21,429 nucleotides of DNA from Coptodactyla brooksi (GCA_033557675.1 JAWQRM010000568.1:1-21429), one strand, 5' to 3'; shown: positions 9,401 to 17,849, counted from the first letter of the stretch. Numbers and translations: made by a program. Notes: generated by a model not told the origin, from the sequence alone.

Positions 9401-12400
9401 AATATTTCATATTACTTTGTTCTTTTTATATATTTTAACTTTTAATTCTGTTATCACGTTGTTATCAACTTAAATATTTGTTTGTTATTTAATTCATTAT
9501 ACAATGTACACGTTTTATTTCATTTTGTAGACCTTCCAAGGATGATCTAAATTGGATCGAAACCAGTCAAGCATAAATAAGATTTTAAGGGCGGTGGATT
9601 ATTATTATTTTTAGCTTTGTCAAGTAGCATATAAACTTGGCAATTGGCGGTAGCAATATGGATATTAAAAAATATCGGAATATAACACGGTGTGTTATAA
9701 AAATACGTTATTATAATAATTTAGTGTATTGTTTAGAATGTGTAGGATTATTACACTTTAAATACGTAACGTTAGGTTGGTTGCATACCACCAATGTTTT
9801 GCACGTTTACACATGCAAAACTAATTTTAAATATAATACCTTTTAATATAGATTATGTTCCAAAACAAAGTTTTGGAATACAATATGGTGTGTTATAATA
9901 ATTTAGCATATTGTTTACAATGTGTACGACTACTACACTTTCAATATGTAACATACTATAGAAAGAAAGCACTGTAGTTTTATGTTTCAATGTAGTTCAA
10001 TACAATACAATTCAACACAATATTGTTCCAATACAGAATGCATTAGAACATATGTTGGGCATATTGAACATATTGGACATTTCTGAAAGCCTTGTACATA
10101 TCAAAAAAGAAAAGTAAAGTAATTGTATGTTACGTTGGTTGCACATCGTGCAAAACTAATTTTGAATATAACACATTTTAAAGCATACTTCTTTAACATT
10201 TCTCAAAGAGAAAACCGAGATCTGTGGTCTCGTAGTCACTAAAAACTAGCAAACACCATAATCACAATCACACTGTTTTGATACTCAATATATGTTTCTG
10301 TTTAGCTAATGAACCTTCTTCAGGAGAATTAGGTTTCTTAGATAAAGGACCAGTATCGAAACTGTTGTTGTGGTTAAGGTGTTAGTTTTAGTGATTTTAT
10401 CAATTAGGTTTATCGATTAGGTTTCTAATTGACTTGGATATTGTTACCTGATAAGTCTTAATAAATGGTTTGCTGCTTTTCTGATTCATTTTTTTAAATT
10501 TTCTGTTATTTTAGCCAGAGGACGTCCAAAGAGGAACGTAACGGAAGAAACGGATTCTCATGAGGATTCGAAGGACGAGGGTAATGAGGCGGGGGACGAT
10601 AAGAAAGACGAGAGCAAGGATGACGAGATGAGTGATAACGGTCACAAAGGAGAAACGGCGAATAATAACGCCGAGGCAACTAAAGTACGTTTGTGAAAAT
10701 TGATTTACACTACTACGGAACCTCCTGACCTAATTAACCCTACGACCGCAAGCGAATGTTTTATTTATTGTACATAATCATGGACTATTTTTGATTTGAT
10801 ATTTATAATACTGTGGAGGATTGTATTAACAGATTGTAAAAGTTTAAGTACACTAATTTATTAACATTTAATGTACATTGCGAGGGAAACTTAATTATCG
10901 TGTTCAATATGAAAAAACAGGAAAAAAAGCTAGTTAATGATTTTCGTACATAACTTTGGTGTATTTCTGTCTCCTTGTACATGTCACAGTATAGTTTGCA
11001 GATATTTTTAAAAAATCTTTTTAAATGTTCAACAGGATAATAGAGTTGCCCGTGAAATTGTATCGAAAAAGTTAAATGTGATATCTATGTTGTCTACGTT
11101 TGGAGGATTAAAACTAGAAGCCAAATGTTATAAATTTTGGTCAATGCACTGGCTGTTTTAGCAGATTTATTCAAATATGGTAGAATTTGCTGTCATACTT
11201 CACTGTTTTATACATTGCAAAGTACCGTGTGACGTTTCGTTGGGGCAACGTACATGATGACTCTGAAAATGTTTTCACTTTCTCACTTTTGGTTTTGTGA
11301 GATTTTTCCTATTCGATTTTAATCTCCGAGCAAATTAAAAAAAAATCAATCTTATGTTTTTTCTTAGTTAAAAATGCAATTTTGCTGTATAGTGTTAAGC
11401 CACCTTAGAGTAATAGTCTTTTAATATTCTACAATCTTCAAACAAACTACATAACAACAACATAACTTACACTGTAATTTCACATCGTAAATAGTCATAA
11501 GGATGGTCACAGCATCTTACGAGTAGTTTGTATTAAAATCAAGAAATACACCAAAATAGAAGCAATACTCAAGTTTTGGCATAATTTATCGATAGTAATT
11601 CTAAGCATTTTGCTATGTTAGCGGGCTAGCATGTAGTGATCTGATTTTTTGATAATATATGACAAGAAATAAGTTCTTTATGTTTAATCTTAAGTAACTG
11701 TCACCAATACACCAAAACTCAAAAGCACTTTGCATGTTCCTCATCACTTTAAGCTGCCTTGTGGAATTAAGATTAGCCATGTACCTCCTTCAAAGTGTTG
11801 CCAGTAAAGCTCTTTAGTTATTGTCTTTCTTAAATTTAAATTCAAAACGAAAAATAAGCATGCATAAAGAACCATAACTAAAATTTAAAGCTGACCATTG
11901 ACGCAATTCTTTCTTTAATGATTTAAGTGTGACATATTCTTTTAAAATTAAATAAAGCTTAATGTTCTATAAAAGAAGAACAGTGTCATACACACTTTGT
12001 GTTCTTACTAGGGAAGGTTGTGTACTTCACCCACGATCCAGATATGAAACCTACATGTATCAATAGGTCTTGAATCAGGGATCACGAATCCGTCGTCTAT
12101 TTTTCCCCCCTGATTGAAACATTCATATTTCAAAATCTCGCAAAAATGTACGTGGTTAAGAGTTGACATTTGCACATAAGGATAAGCCGTTTGCTAGGTG
12201 AGATGGTACGGTGTCAAGCGTGTAGCCCTCTTTTGTGGACGTGACTCAAGTTCAAATCTCATTTTTTCATGCTATTTTAATATTTCGCCATTTAAAGTAG
12301 TATTGTATAGTGTATTGAAATCAAATACTTCTTTAATGGATCGGAAATGAGAAAATTACTGTTTGTGGTCAGAAGGAAAATGGAGAACTACTAGAATAAC

Positions 12401-13115
12401 ACGAACTTAACATCAAGATGAATCGCAGCAAATTTTCAGGTCGGAATCGCGAAGAAAAGAAAATTGGTCAGACCGAGATTTGAACTCGAGTCACGTCCAA
12501 GAGAGAGGGCTACACGCTTGCCATCTCACCTAACAAACGGCTTGTCGTTATGTGCAAATTTTTCTCAACTTTTAACCATGTACATTTTTGCGAGATTTTG
12601 AAATATGAATATCTTTTTAGGAAAAATGGACGACGGATTCGTGATCCCTGACTCAAGGGCTATTGATACATGTAGGTTTCTTATCGGGATTGGGGGGGAA
12701 AGTACACGACCTTCCCTAGTTAGTATAGATTTTCTAGGAGCAGCTGTTTTCTCTCACTGTCAATATCAATGGTAATAGCAGTTTGTGAACTTGCTTCCAA
12801 CTCATCCACAACGAATTATGAAATCTAATAATTAAACTAGAATTTAACAGGATTGGCTGAAAGCTTTCTTCGTGGCTTCCTCACGTTTCCTCTGTCTATC
12901 TCATCATACTATTAAATATTTTTAAATATGGACCGTCCTATCATAATTGTGAACGTACTATTTTAATGTCGCAGGATGAGTCCGAATCGACAGCAACGGA
13001 AAACGGGGCAAAAGAAGATAGCACGGACGGTCCGTCCTCCGAACAGAAAAGCGAGGACGAAGCTAAAGATGAAGAGGGTTCCACAGCAACGGACGCGGAA
13101 AAACCCACAGAGTAA
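6351..13115 (+). CDS. AT-hook protein with acidic tail, five exons
   Basis: Exons 6351-6407, 6799-6879, 6941-7067, 10515-10684 and 12975-13115 join in phase into 191 residues. Order: a short polar N terminus; a basic patch (KGKQKKGGR, about 22-30); a basic RRRTR (55-59); a Pro-Lys stretch (PPPPAKKERK, about 69-78); one AT-hook core RGRPKR (90-95), built across an exon junction; then about 95 residues rich in Asp, Glu, Lys and Ser to the stop. There is no signal peptide or membrane segment. The AT-hook binds the minor groove of AT-rich DNA, and basic-plus-acidic disordered proteins of this size (HMGA/HMGN-like) are chromatin architectural factors. I do not recognise a specific orthologue. Nuclear chromatin role is inferred from composition. 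The start of exon 2 is ambiguous: AGs at 6798, 6807 and 6816 all keep phase. Confidence 0.72.
6799..6879 (+). CDS. AT-hook gene, exon 2
   Basis: Twenty-seven codons, HGKGKQKKGGRVSTIDRTRE then ESEAITK. The acceptor follows the pyrimidine tract TTTATTTCTCTTCCCGAAG, and the donor is GAAG|GTACGG at 6880. In phase 0, out phase 0. The true start could be 9 or 18 bases later. Confidence 0.6.
6941..7067 (+). CDS. AT-hook gene, exon 3
   Basis: Forty-two codons plus one base (GLGPEVEGRRRTRSAAKG to STGKAK). The acceptor is GGACGCAG at 6940, after a 61-nt intron, and the donor is CAAAA|GTAAGA at 7068. Only this donor gives the phase needed for the RGRPKR exon. A nearby GTAAGA at 7032 would not. Confidence 0.65.
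7411..7440 (-). other. Hammerhead-like motif, copy B (truncated)
   Basis: On the minus strand AGCTT, CTGAAGA, TGATCT, AAATCA is kept, but the sequence then jumps to TGCATT. The second stem strand, GAAAC and GTC are lost. Confidence 0.4.
7951..7993 (-). other. Hammerhead-like motif, copy C (full length, core mutated)
   Basis: On the minus strand: AAGTTT, CCGAAGA (CTGANGA with T to C), T, GATCT-AAATC-AGATC, GAAAC, CG, GCC (for GTC), AAGC. Stem I can still pair (GTTT with AAGC, one G-U). Stem II is perfect. Two invariant positions are changed, so it should be inactive. Confidence 0.5.
8451..8475 (-). other. Hammerhead-like motif, copy D (truncated)
   Basis: Minus strand CCGAAGA, TGATCT, AAATCA remains. 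It shares the T-to-C core change of copy C, suggesting the two adjacent units derive from one another. Confidence 0.35.
9124..9158 (-). other. Hammerhead-like motif, copy E (core intact, stem II missing)
   Basis: Minus strand: GGCCTT, CTGAGGA, TGATC, GAAAC, AA, GTC, AAGC. Every invariant core base is present, but the stem II loop and second strand have been lost. Confidence 0.5.
9527..9572 (+). other. Hammerhead-like motif, copy F (plus strand)
   Basis: Plus strand: ACCTT, CCAAGGA (CTGANGA altered), T, GATCT-AAATT-GGATC (stem II kept through a U-G pair), GAAAC, CA, GTC, AAGC. The cleavage triplet and GAAA are intact and the first core box is not. Confidence 0.5.
9616..10190. repeat. Degenerate sub-repeats of the array family
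   Basis: Two sub-units of about 190 bp repeat the order GGTGTGTTATAA, ATTTAG..TATTGTTTA, AATGTGTA, TACACTTT (9688-9760 and 9887-9945), with GTTAGGTTGGTTGCATACCA at 9770-9789 and GCAAAACTAATTTTAAATAT at 9814-9833 and a variant at 10148. Derived from the same family as the array but lacking the unit-start sequence and the hammerhead-like block. Confidence 0.6.
10236..10394. repeat. Imperfect inverted repeat, about 45-bp arms
   Basis: Left arm 10236-10284 (TCACTAAAAACTAGCAAACA...GATAC) faces right arm 10353-10394 (GTATC...GTTAGTTTTAGTGA) at roughly 80% identity, with a 68-bp centre. On the minus strand the centre contains CTGAAGA and, 17 bases on, GAAAC, echoing the motif of the main array. A foldback or MITE-like relic. 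Confidence 0.45.
10515..10684 (+). CDS. AT-hook gene, exon 4
   Basis: Two bases completing Thr89, then 56 codons: RGRPKRNVTEETDSHEDSKD onward to NNNAEATK. The acceptor is TGTTATTTTAG at 10514 and the donor is TAAA|GTACGT at 10685. It supplies the AT-hook core and the first half of the acidic region. Codons here are GC-rich against a very AT-rich intron, which helps mark it as real. Confidence 0.75.
10685..12006 (+). other. Intron 4, 5' part: nothing distinctive
   Basis: AT-rich intronic DNA. I checked for coding frames, clear inverted repeats and RNA-like structure and found none worth naming. Confidence 0.5.
12007..12720. mobile_element. Foldback element with tRNA-like Pol III boxes
   Basis: Arms 12007-12260 and 12475-12720 are inverted copies (about 250 bp, roughly 85% by eye) around a 214-bp centre. 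Outer ends read ACTAGGGAAGGT and its complement. Shared blocks include CTACATGTATCAATAG, GATCACGAATCCGTCGTC and ATTTCAAAATCTCGCAAAAA. Toward the centre each arm has a tRNA-like stretch: TAGGTGAGATGG (A-box-like; 12195-12206 on plus) and GTTCAAATC (B box; 12250-12258), with TAGCCCTC between. The right arm carries the same pair on the minus strand, the B box being extended to CGAGTTCAAATC. Either a head-to-head pair of tRNA-derived SINEs or a foldback transposon containing a tRNA-like promoter. Confidence 0.65.
12975..13115 (+). CDS. AT-hook gene, exon 5 (terminal)
   Basis: Forty-six codons, DESESTATENGAKEDS... to DAEKPTE, then TAA. The acceptor is TTAATGTCGCAG at 12974, phase 0. Almost half Asp/Glu/Ser/Lys; the acidic tail. 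The antisense frame across it is a shadow. Confidence 0.75.
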   Translation, partial: DESESTATENGAKEDSTDGPSSEQKSEDEAKDEEGSTATDAEKPTE

Positions 13116-14096
13116 AGACGTGTGATTAAGGGACGTATCTTTTTACTGTAGGTTAGCTTATGTATATTTCCGTGGTGTAATTTTACCAATTTCGACTACA
13201 ATTTAATTAAATAATATATTTATATATATATTAAACAAAACAATAGACAACACCATTGAAACAAAAAAGAAAAAGAAGCGTTCTGTTGAATAATTTTCTC
13301 TTAACCGTACGTTCCGTTTTTAAAACTTATTGTGACTCGTCTAAATGGTAAAAGTACATTAACAGGACAACACGTATGTACACAGTTGCAAAAAGTAAAG
13401 TAATAGTATTAGTTGCCATTAATTGAAAACAATTTAAGATTGGTGGCAAGTTAATATTATTAAGAATGCATGACCTACAGTCTTGTCTTTAAACTGAGTT
13501 AAATAATTATAAAAAAAATTTAATTTTTTTTCTCGTAATGTTATAAACAAAAAATTGAAATCAGTGCATATTTGAAATAATGTGCCTGAAACCTATCCTT
13601 CATAATTAAAAAAAAATAATAAATATTAAAGACTATTCTTCGCCAAAGGCATGCAATACGTTAAAAACAAAAGGACAAAAAAGCATCACCTCTTATCATA
13701 AATAAATAATATTTAATAGTAATGGTTTCATTCTGTGAGAGAGGACACCTTGTGTATATTAACAAACACAAAATCCTGTGGTATTTTCTTGTTTAATAAG
13801 TGAATGATCTTTCGTTTTAAATTTAGGCATCCTTTTGTTTCGATAATTTTTGAGTTATGTACATCTTCTTGCGTTTCATTAAAAAAAAAAAAAAAAAACA
13901 AAAATTGAAAAGGAAATGGAAAACATGGAGAAGCGGAGAGTAGACTATTGTTTGTATTTTTATAGAAGTCAGTGTAATATATTCTTTCCTTTGACACAGA
14001 ATATTTAATTGAAATATTATGTGGAAGTAGTGTTTATGATTTTAACACATGTATGTAAGGTAACTGTACGATTTAAAACTTCAATATAGAAACAAT
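13116..14096. other. Convergent intergenic region and 3' UTR of the AT-hook gene
   Basis: AT-rich sequence with candidate AATAAA signals on the plus strand at 13618-13623 and 13701-13706. It includes an 18-base A run (13881-13898). No convincing gene. Confidence 0.45.
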
Positions 14097-14102
14097 TTTA
14101 TT
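14097..14102 (-). terminator. Poly(A) signal of the cathepsin gene
   Basis: AATAAA on the minus strand, 56 bases beyond the stop codon at 14159-14161. Confidence 0.6.
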
Positions 14103-14158
14103 GAATAAAAATTACAAAGTAAGTACGTCTAGTTTCAATAGTTTCGCACAAATGAAAT

Positions 14159-14728
14159 CTAAACTAACGGGTAACTAGCCGCTGTAGCTATTCCGCAATT
14201 GTTATGCTTATTCCGAGCCATCCAAATGTACCCTTTCTGACCCCAGTCCTTACCCCACGAATTCTTAACGATCCAATAGTCCATCTTGGACTTTTTATCG
14301 GTGTCGTAACCGACGGCTAGGACCCCGTGATCCAGATAAATCGAACTGCAATACGGCTCGTAATAAACCCCGCTCTCGTAAAATTGAAACGACATCAGAC
14401 TCGCATCTATGGCGACGGATACCGGACCGACCGTAGCAACGGCGGCCTGCAGGGCAGTTTCGTTTCCGTCCTGTACGTCCGTGAAGCCGCGGTCCGTCGC
14501 CCCAGAATTCGTCGGGTCGTACCTGCAGGGTTCGTCTTCCCCCTCGTAAGGGTATGACCGTTCCGTGTCGATGCCGTGGTTGTACTTAACGTACTTGAAG
14601 GCGTTGTCCATTAAACCGCCGAAGCAGCCGTCGTTTCCAAAGCTCCCGGAGCAGTCGACGAGGTTTTGTTCGCTCAGCAAGACCAGCTTTGCCGTTTTTC
14701 GGAAATGCTGACCCTCCAATGCCCCAGT
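14159..14728 (-). CDS. Cathepsin L-like gene, exon 4 (terminal)
   Basis: Residues 159-347, beginning TGALEGQ directly after ...CWAFSA of exon 3 and ending AASYPLV, then TAG. The acceptor is TTTTTTTTGTAG (14740-14729 region). Contains LSEQNLVDC, GCFGGLMDNAF, the catalytic His and the KNSWG Asn. Confidence 0.95.
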   Translation of the reverse strand, partial: TGALEGQHFRKTAKLVLLSEQNLVDCSGSFGNDGCFGGLMDNAFKYVKYNHGIDTERSYPYEGEDEPCRYDPTNSGATDRGFTDVQDGNETALQAAVATVGPVSVAIDASLMSFQFYESGVYYEPYCSSIYLDHGVLAVGYDTDKKSKMDYWIVKNSWGKDWGQKGYIWMARNKHNNCGIATAASYPLV

Positions 14729-17700
14729 CTACAAAAAAAAGTGTTAAGATATAAGTTAACATACAGGGTGCCCATTATATATGGAATATAGTATATATCT
14801 CAGTAAATAAAAGTTGTTTTTATTTCAGAAAACAATGAGTAATGAATATCACTTAAATTTTTTTAAATAGCAATATACCCTTTCATTATGCTCATTTGAT
14901 AGATATTCTTTTTCTCTTTTCGATGATGTAAAATGTTAGTACCCTTATACCAGAATATTTTTGAAAAAAATGTAAAAACTGCAAGTTAATATCACCAATA
15001 ACATGGATCTAGATACCCGAGATGTCTTAACAATTGAATGTAGGCTATCGATGTGACAGAATCTTGTTTGTGTAAATAAGCAAGATTCAGCGTTATCCAC
15101 ATCGAGAACCACATCAGCCAGTCAGTAGTTGGCAAAACTTTGAAACCGTTTAGAGAAACTGGCAATGTTAAAGATCTGCTGAAGACTGGTCCGTAGAGAT
15201 CTGCGACAAATGAAGATAAAAACCTCGATGTCTTAATAGAACTCGAAGAGAATTCAAATACTTCAACTTGTCAGCTATGTGTAAACCGTGCCATTAGTAA
15301 AGGTTCAATATACAAAATATTACGTTCAAAAAAATTGTATTCGTACAAACCGATTTTCTTGCAAGAATTATCCGAAGATGACTACGATCGACGTGTTGCG
15401 CTTCGTGAATTTATGATGGAGTGAATTAACAATAATCCAAATCTTGTTTTATCTGATGAGGCTACGTTTTGTTTAAATGTAAATGTAAATAGGTATAATT
15501 GTCGATATTGGGCCGCTGAAAATCCATATTGGATTATCCAAAATCATACCCAAACACCACAAAAATTTGGGAATTTGTGCAGATCACATAATTGGACCTT
15601 TCTTTATTCATGGTAGACTAACTGGTGACCGTTATTTGCAATTATTGCAATAGTAAATTATTCCAGTTTGCCATTGCCATGAAAAACATTTTATTGCTAA
15701 TTTCGTTTCGTCTTCAAGCATTATAAGAGATGTACACTATTTTTTGTTCATTTGTTTTATTTTGGTTTTTTCTTCATTTGTTTTATTTTGTATGTAGATG
15801 CATAATCTGTTTTTTTTACGGTAATAAATCAAGATACTTGACGATCTCGGGTATCTAGATTCATGTTATTGGTGAAATTAACTTATAAACAGTTTTTACA
15901 TTTTTTTCAAACATTTTCTGAAATAAGGGTACTAACATTTTACATCATCCGAAAGAGAAAAAAAATCTATCAAATGAGCCTAATGAAAGGGTACATTGCT
16001 ATTAAAAAAAATTAAAGTGTTATTAATTACTCATTTGTTTTCTGAAATAAAAACAATTGAATGCTGTCGTATTGTGGAAAATAAAACAACTTTTATTTAA
16101 AATTTCTTTTAAATAAATTATTTAAAATCGATACTGATAGGATGCTTTTTGTCCCATTTCGTGCGTTTCAAAAAATTTCCAATTGCAGTTGGCGGTGATT
16201 TTCAAATGTATATCTGCACTGCGTTTGGAACTTGCTAACACAGTTTTTATTCGTATTGTTTATTTCATGATGAAAGCTATTTGAGTTCGTAAGAAGTGTT
16301 GGAAATGAGCATCAGCTCTTCGTGTAACTCCGTCAACCACATGTTGCCAGAGACGTGGCGAATTTTGTTTATTTCTTCACGTTTGGCAGTGATTTGTTGG
16401 GCAAGTTCTTCTAAATTATTAATTCCATTTTTGAAAATACTATTTTTTAGATGCGGCCATAGGAAGAAATCAAGGGAGAATTTAAGTCGCAAGATCTCAG
16501 AGGCCAAATGGTTGGTGTATTGCGGCTAATTAATCGGTGGTCAAAAAATCCTGCTGAAAGTAACCGAACTGCAGCTAGTCATCGTGCAGTTGGGAGATGA
16601 ATTCATTGAGAGTTTCTTCCTGATATCATTCTGGAGTGATGATTTGATTGAAGAATATTGGTCCAATCAAGCGTCGTCAGCTAAAGTCTACCCAAACGCC
16701 TATTTTTTGTGGATGAAGAGGAGTTTCCGTGAAAAAGTGCGGATTGTCAACACTCCACATCCCATATTCTGGAAGTTTACATAAATGGATAGATGGAACC
16801 AGGCTTCACCCAAAAAAAAAGTTCGATTTAAATTATCTTTTTTCATGTTAATGAGAAACCAGCAGCCAAATTCATCTCTTTGCTCAAAGCCTCTCGGATA
16901 AATCTGCTGTACAGAGGTCAGGCGATACGGATGAAAATGTAAATCTTTCTTTAGAATAAGATGACAAGTGGGAGCAGACAGGTCTACCTGTTGTCCAAGA
17001 ACACGAAGAGAAATTCCTGGTGTATTCTCAACAATTTGCTAAAGATTTGCAACGGATTCATTGGAAATAAATTTACAGAATGCACCAGAGTATCATAAAA
17101 ATTGTTATAAACTACCACGAATGCTTTGTGAATTTGATTAAAAACCATTGTACAAAGAATAAATTAACAATACTTTATGATTTGATATCTGTCAAAATGA
17201 CAAACAGTAATAATAATAGCCTACCACAAATGGAAATTTTTTGAAATGTACTATACAGTGTGTGCATAAATTGATAAAAGAACTTACAGCACTAAAGGCC
17301 CAACAAGATCCGCACATTCCTTGATCTTTGACTTCTGTGACGGCTCCCTTCTTTCTCCAATCGACGAAAGCTGGTAATTCAACATTATCCGGAGGTATGA
17401 ACGTAACTCCATCTTCTACGTCGTCTAAATCGTTCGCAGTGTCTCTCATCCGATATCCGTTCATTTGCTGTACGAATTCGGTGTTTAAGAGGTCGGCAAA
17501 TTGATTTATGGCTACGTTATAAGTGGAGTGCCCTCTGCGATACTTTTGTTGGTGCACCGCGATGAAATGCAAGTTTTCCACGAAAATTTTGAAGCGCACA
17601 TTTTCTTCATGTACCGATTCGTACGTTTTGTTATAAGTCTTAAATATTAGTATTAAATATTCAATTGTTAGTCACCTTCCATGATTCGAATTGTTGTCTG

Positions 17701-17849
17701 ACGACATCTTCAAATCCTTTTTGGAAAAAAATGATTTTCCCGCAGTTTGTATGTGCAAGGAATGCGATAAATATAAAACACGTATAAGAATGGAACTAAA
17801 TAACAAAATATATTAGTGTAAGTTATCAAATAAAGTAATAGCTTACCAT
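14159..17849 (-). CDS. Cathepsin L-like cysteine protease, four exons
   Basis: Exons, in transcript order, 17849-17847, 17795-17676, 17638-17288 and 14728-14159 give 347 residues, the usual length for a cathepsin L preproenzyme. All introns are phase 0. A hydrophobic signal peptide (MFHSYTCFIFIAFLAHTNC) is followed by an I29-type propeptide with an ERFNIN pattern at E52, R56, F60, N63, I67 (last Asn replaced by Gln71) and a GNFD-like A84-N86-F88-D90. The mature enzyme probably starts near Leu129 (LPAFVDWRKKGAV). Catalytic residues are all present: Gln147 and Cys153 (DQGMCGSCWAFSA), His292 (LDHGVLAVGY) and Asn314 (KNSWG). GCFGG replaces the common GCNGG. Family members are secreted or lysosomal papain-fold endopeptidases, often digestive or moulting enzymes in insects. 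Looks intact. Confidence 0.93.
14762..16105 (+). mobile_element. Mariner-type transposon relic with long terminal inverted repeats
   Basis: Inverted repeats of about 217 bp, 14814-15028 and 15838-16056, share blocks such as TAGCAAT(A/G)TACCCTTTCATTA, GATGTAAAATGTTAGTACCC and TCTAGATACCCGAGAT. A weaker outer match extends to 14803 and 16099. ACAGGGTGCCC at 14763 looks like a mariner tip; no matching right tip was found. The interior (about 15040-15660, plus strand) is a transposase relic with frames broken by stops. It reads VVGKTLKPFRETGNVKDLL-like, KGSIYKILRS, LSDEATFCLNVNVNRYNC and RYWAAENPYW. The first catalytic Asp (LSDEATF, about 15455) survives. Confidence 0.75.
16277..17075 (-). pseudogene. 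Second, unrelated mariner-like transposase relic
   Basis: Minus strand, from the N-terminal side: ISLRVLGQQVDLSAPTCHL, KKDLHFHPYRLTSVQQIYP, EAWFHLSIYVNFQN, NPHFFTETPLHPQKIGVWVD, RRLIGPIFF, LNEFISQLHDD, LQFGYFQQDFL, then WPLRSCDLNSP in one frame and LDFFLWPHLKN in another, ending with INNLEELAQQIT and IRHVSGNMW. This order is that of insect mariner-like transposases. The residue before EAWF is Gly instead of the catalytic Asp, and several stops and at least two frame changes are present. It is dead, and lies in the same cathepsin intron as the 14.8-16.1 kb element but in the opposite orientation and from a different subfamily. Confidence 0.7.
17288..17638 (-). CDS. Cathepsin L-like gene, exon 3
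   Basis: Residues 42-158: most of the propeptide (TYNKTYESVHEENVRFKIF) and the first part of the mature enzyme through the catalytic Cys153. The donor is AGTGCT|GTAAGT and the acceptor is ATATTTAAG. Open frame beyond the donor reads into the intron and is not coding. Confidence 0.93.
17676..17795 (-). CDS. Cathepsin L-like gene, exon 2
   Basis: Forty codons: signal peptide and start of the propeptide (FHSYTCFIFIAFLAH to QQFESWK). The acceptor is TTGTTATTTAG and the donor is GGAAG|GTGACT. The intron after it is only 37 nt (17675-17639), unusually short. Confidence 0.82.
17847..17849 (-). CDS. Cathepsin L-like gene, exon 1: start codon only
   Basis: AAAAATG|GTAAGC: the ATG is the last coding triplet before a consensus donor. 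The next exon continues in phase 0 with a hydrophobic signal peptide and has no in-frame ATG of its own, so the initiator must come from here. Confidence 0.78.

Larger units (their letters stand above)
9104..9615. mobile_element. Foldback element with hammerhead-like ends
   Basis: Sequence at about 9104-9235 is repeated in reverse orientation at about 9450-9615, at roughly 80-85% by eye: for example CCTACAAAATAAAATAAAAC at 9154-9173 against its complement, GTTTTATTTCATTTTGTAGA, at 9512-9531, and AAATATTTAAATTGATAACA against TGTTATCAACTTAAATATTT. The middle (about 9236-9450) is unique AT-rich DNA. Each arm includes one hammerhead-like motif, both reading outward. Confidence 0.6.

Noticed and set aside
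5471..9572. Functional self-cleaving ribozyme in this window
   Set aside because: No copy has both intact core boxes, stem II and the cleavage triplet together; only the combined pattern does.
7755..9846. Open frames at 7755-7976 and 9637-9846
   Set aside because: Both lie in repeat units, the equivalent frame is not kept in sister copies, and translations follow the repeat sequence.
12194..12260. Genuine tRNA gene
   Set aside because: A and B boxes are present but no clean acceptor stem or anticodon arm pairs, and an inverted copy lies nearby, so it is repeat-derived.
14327..14557. Plus-strand frame opposite the cathepsin terminal exon
   Set aside because: Mirror of a strongly supported protease exon.
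15040..17075. Active transposase genes
   Set aside because: Both relics have several stops and frame changes, and one has lost the first catalytic Asp.
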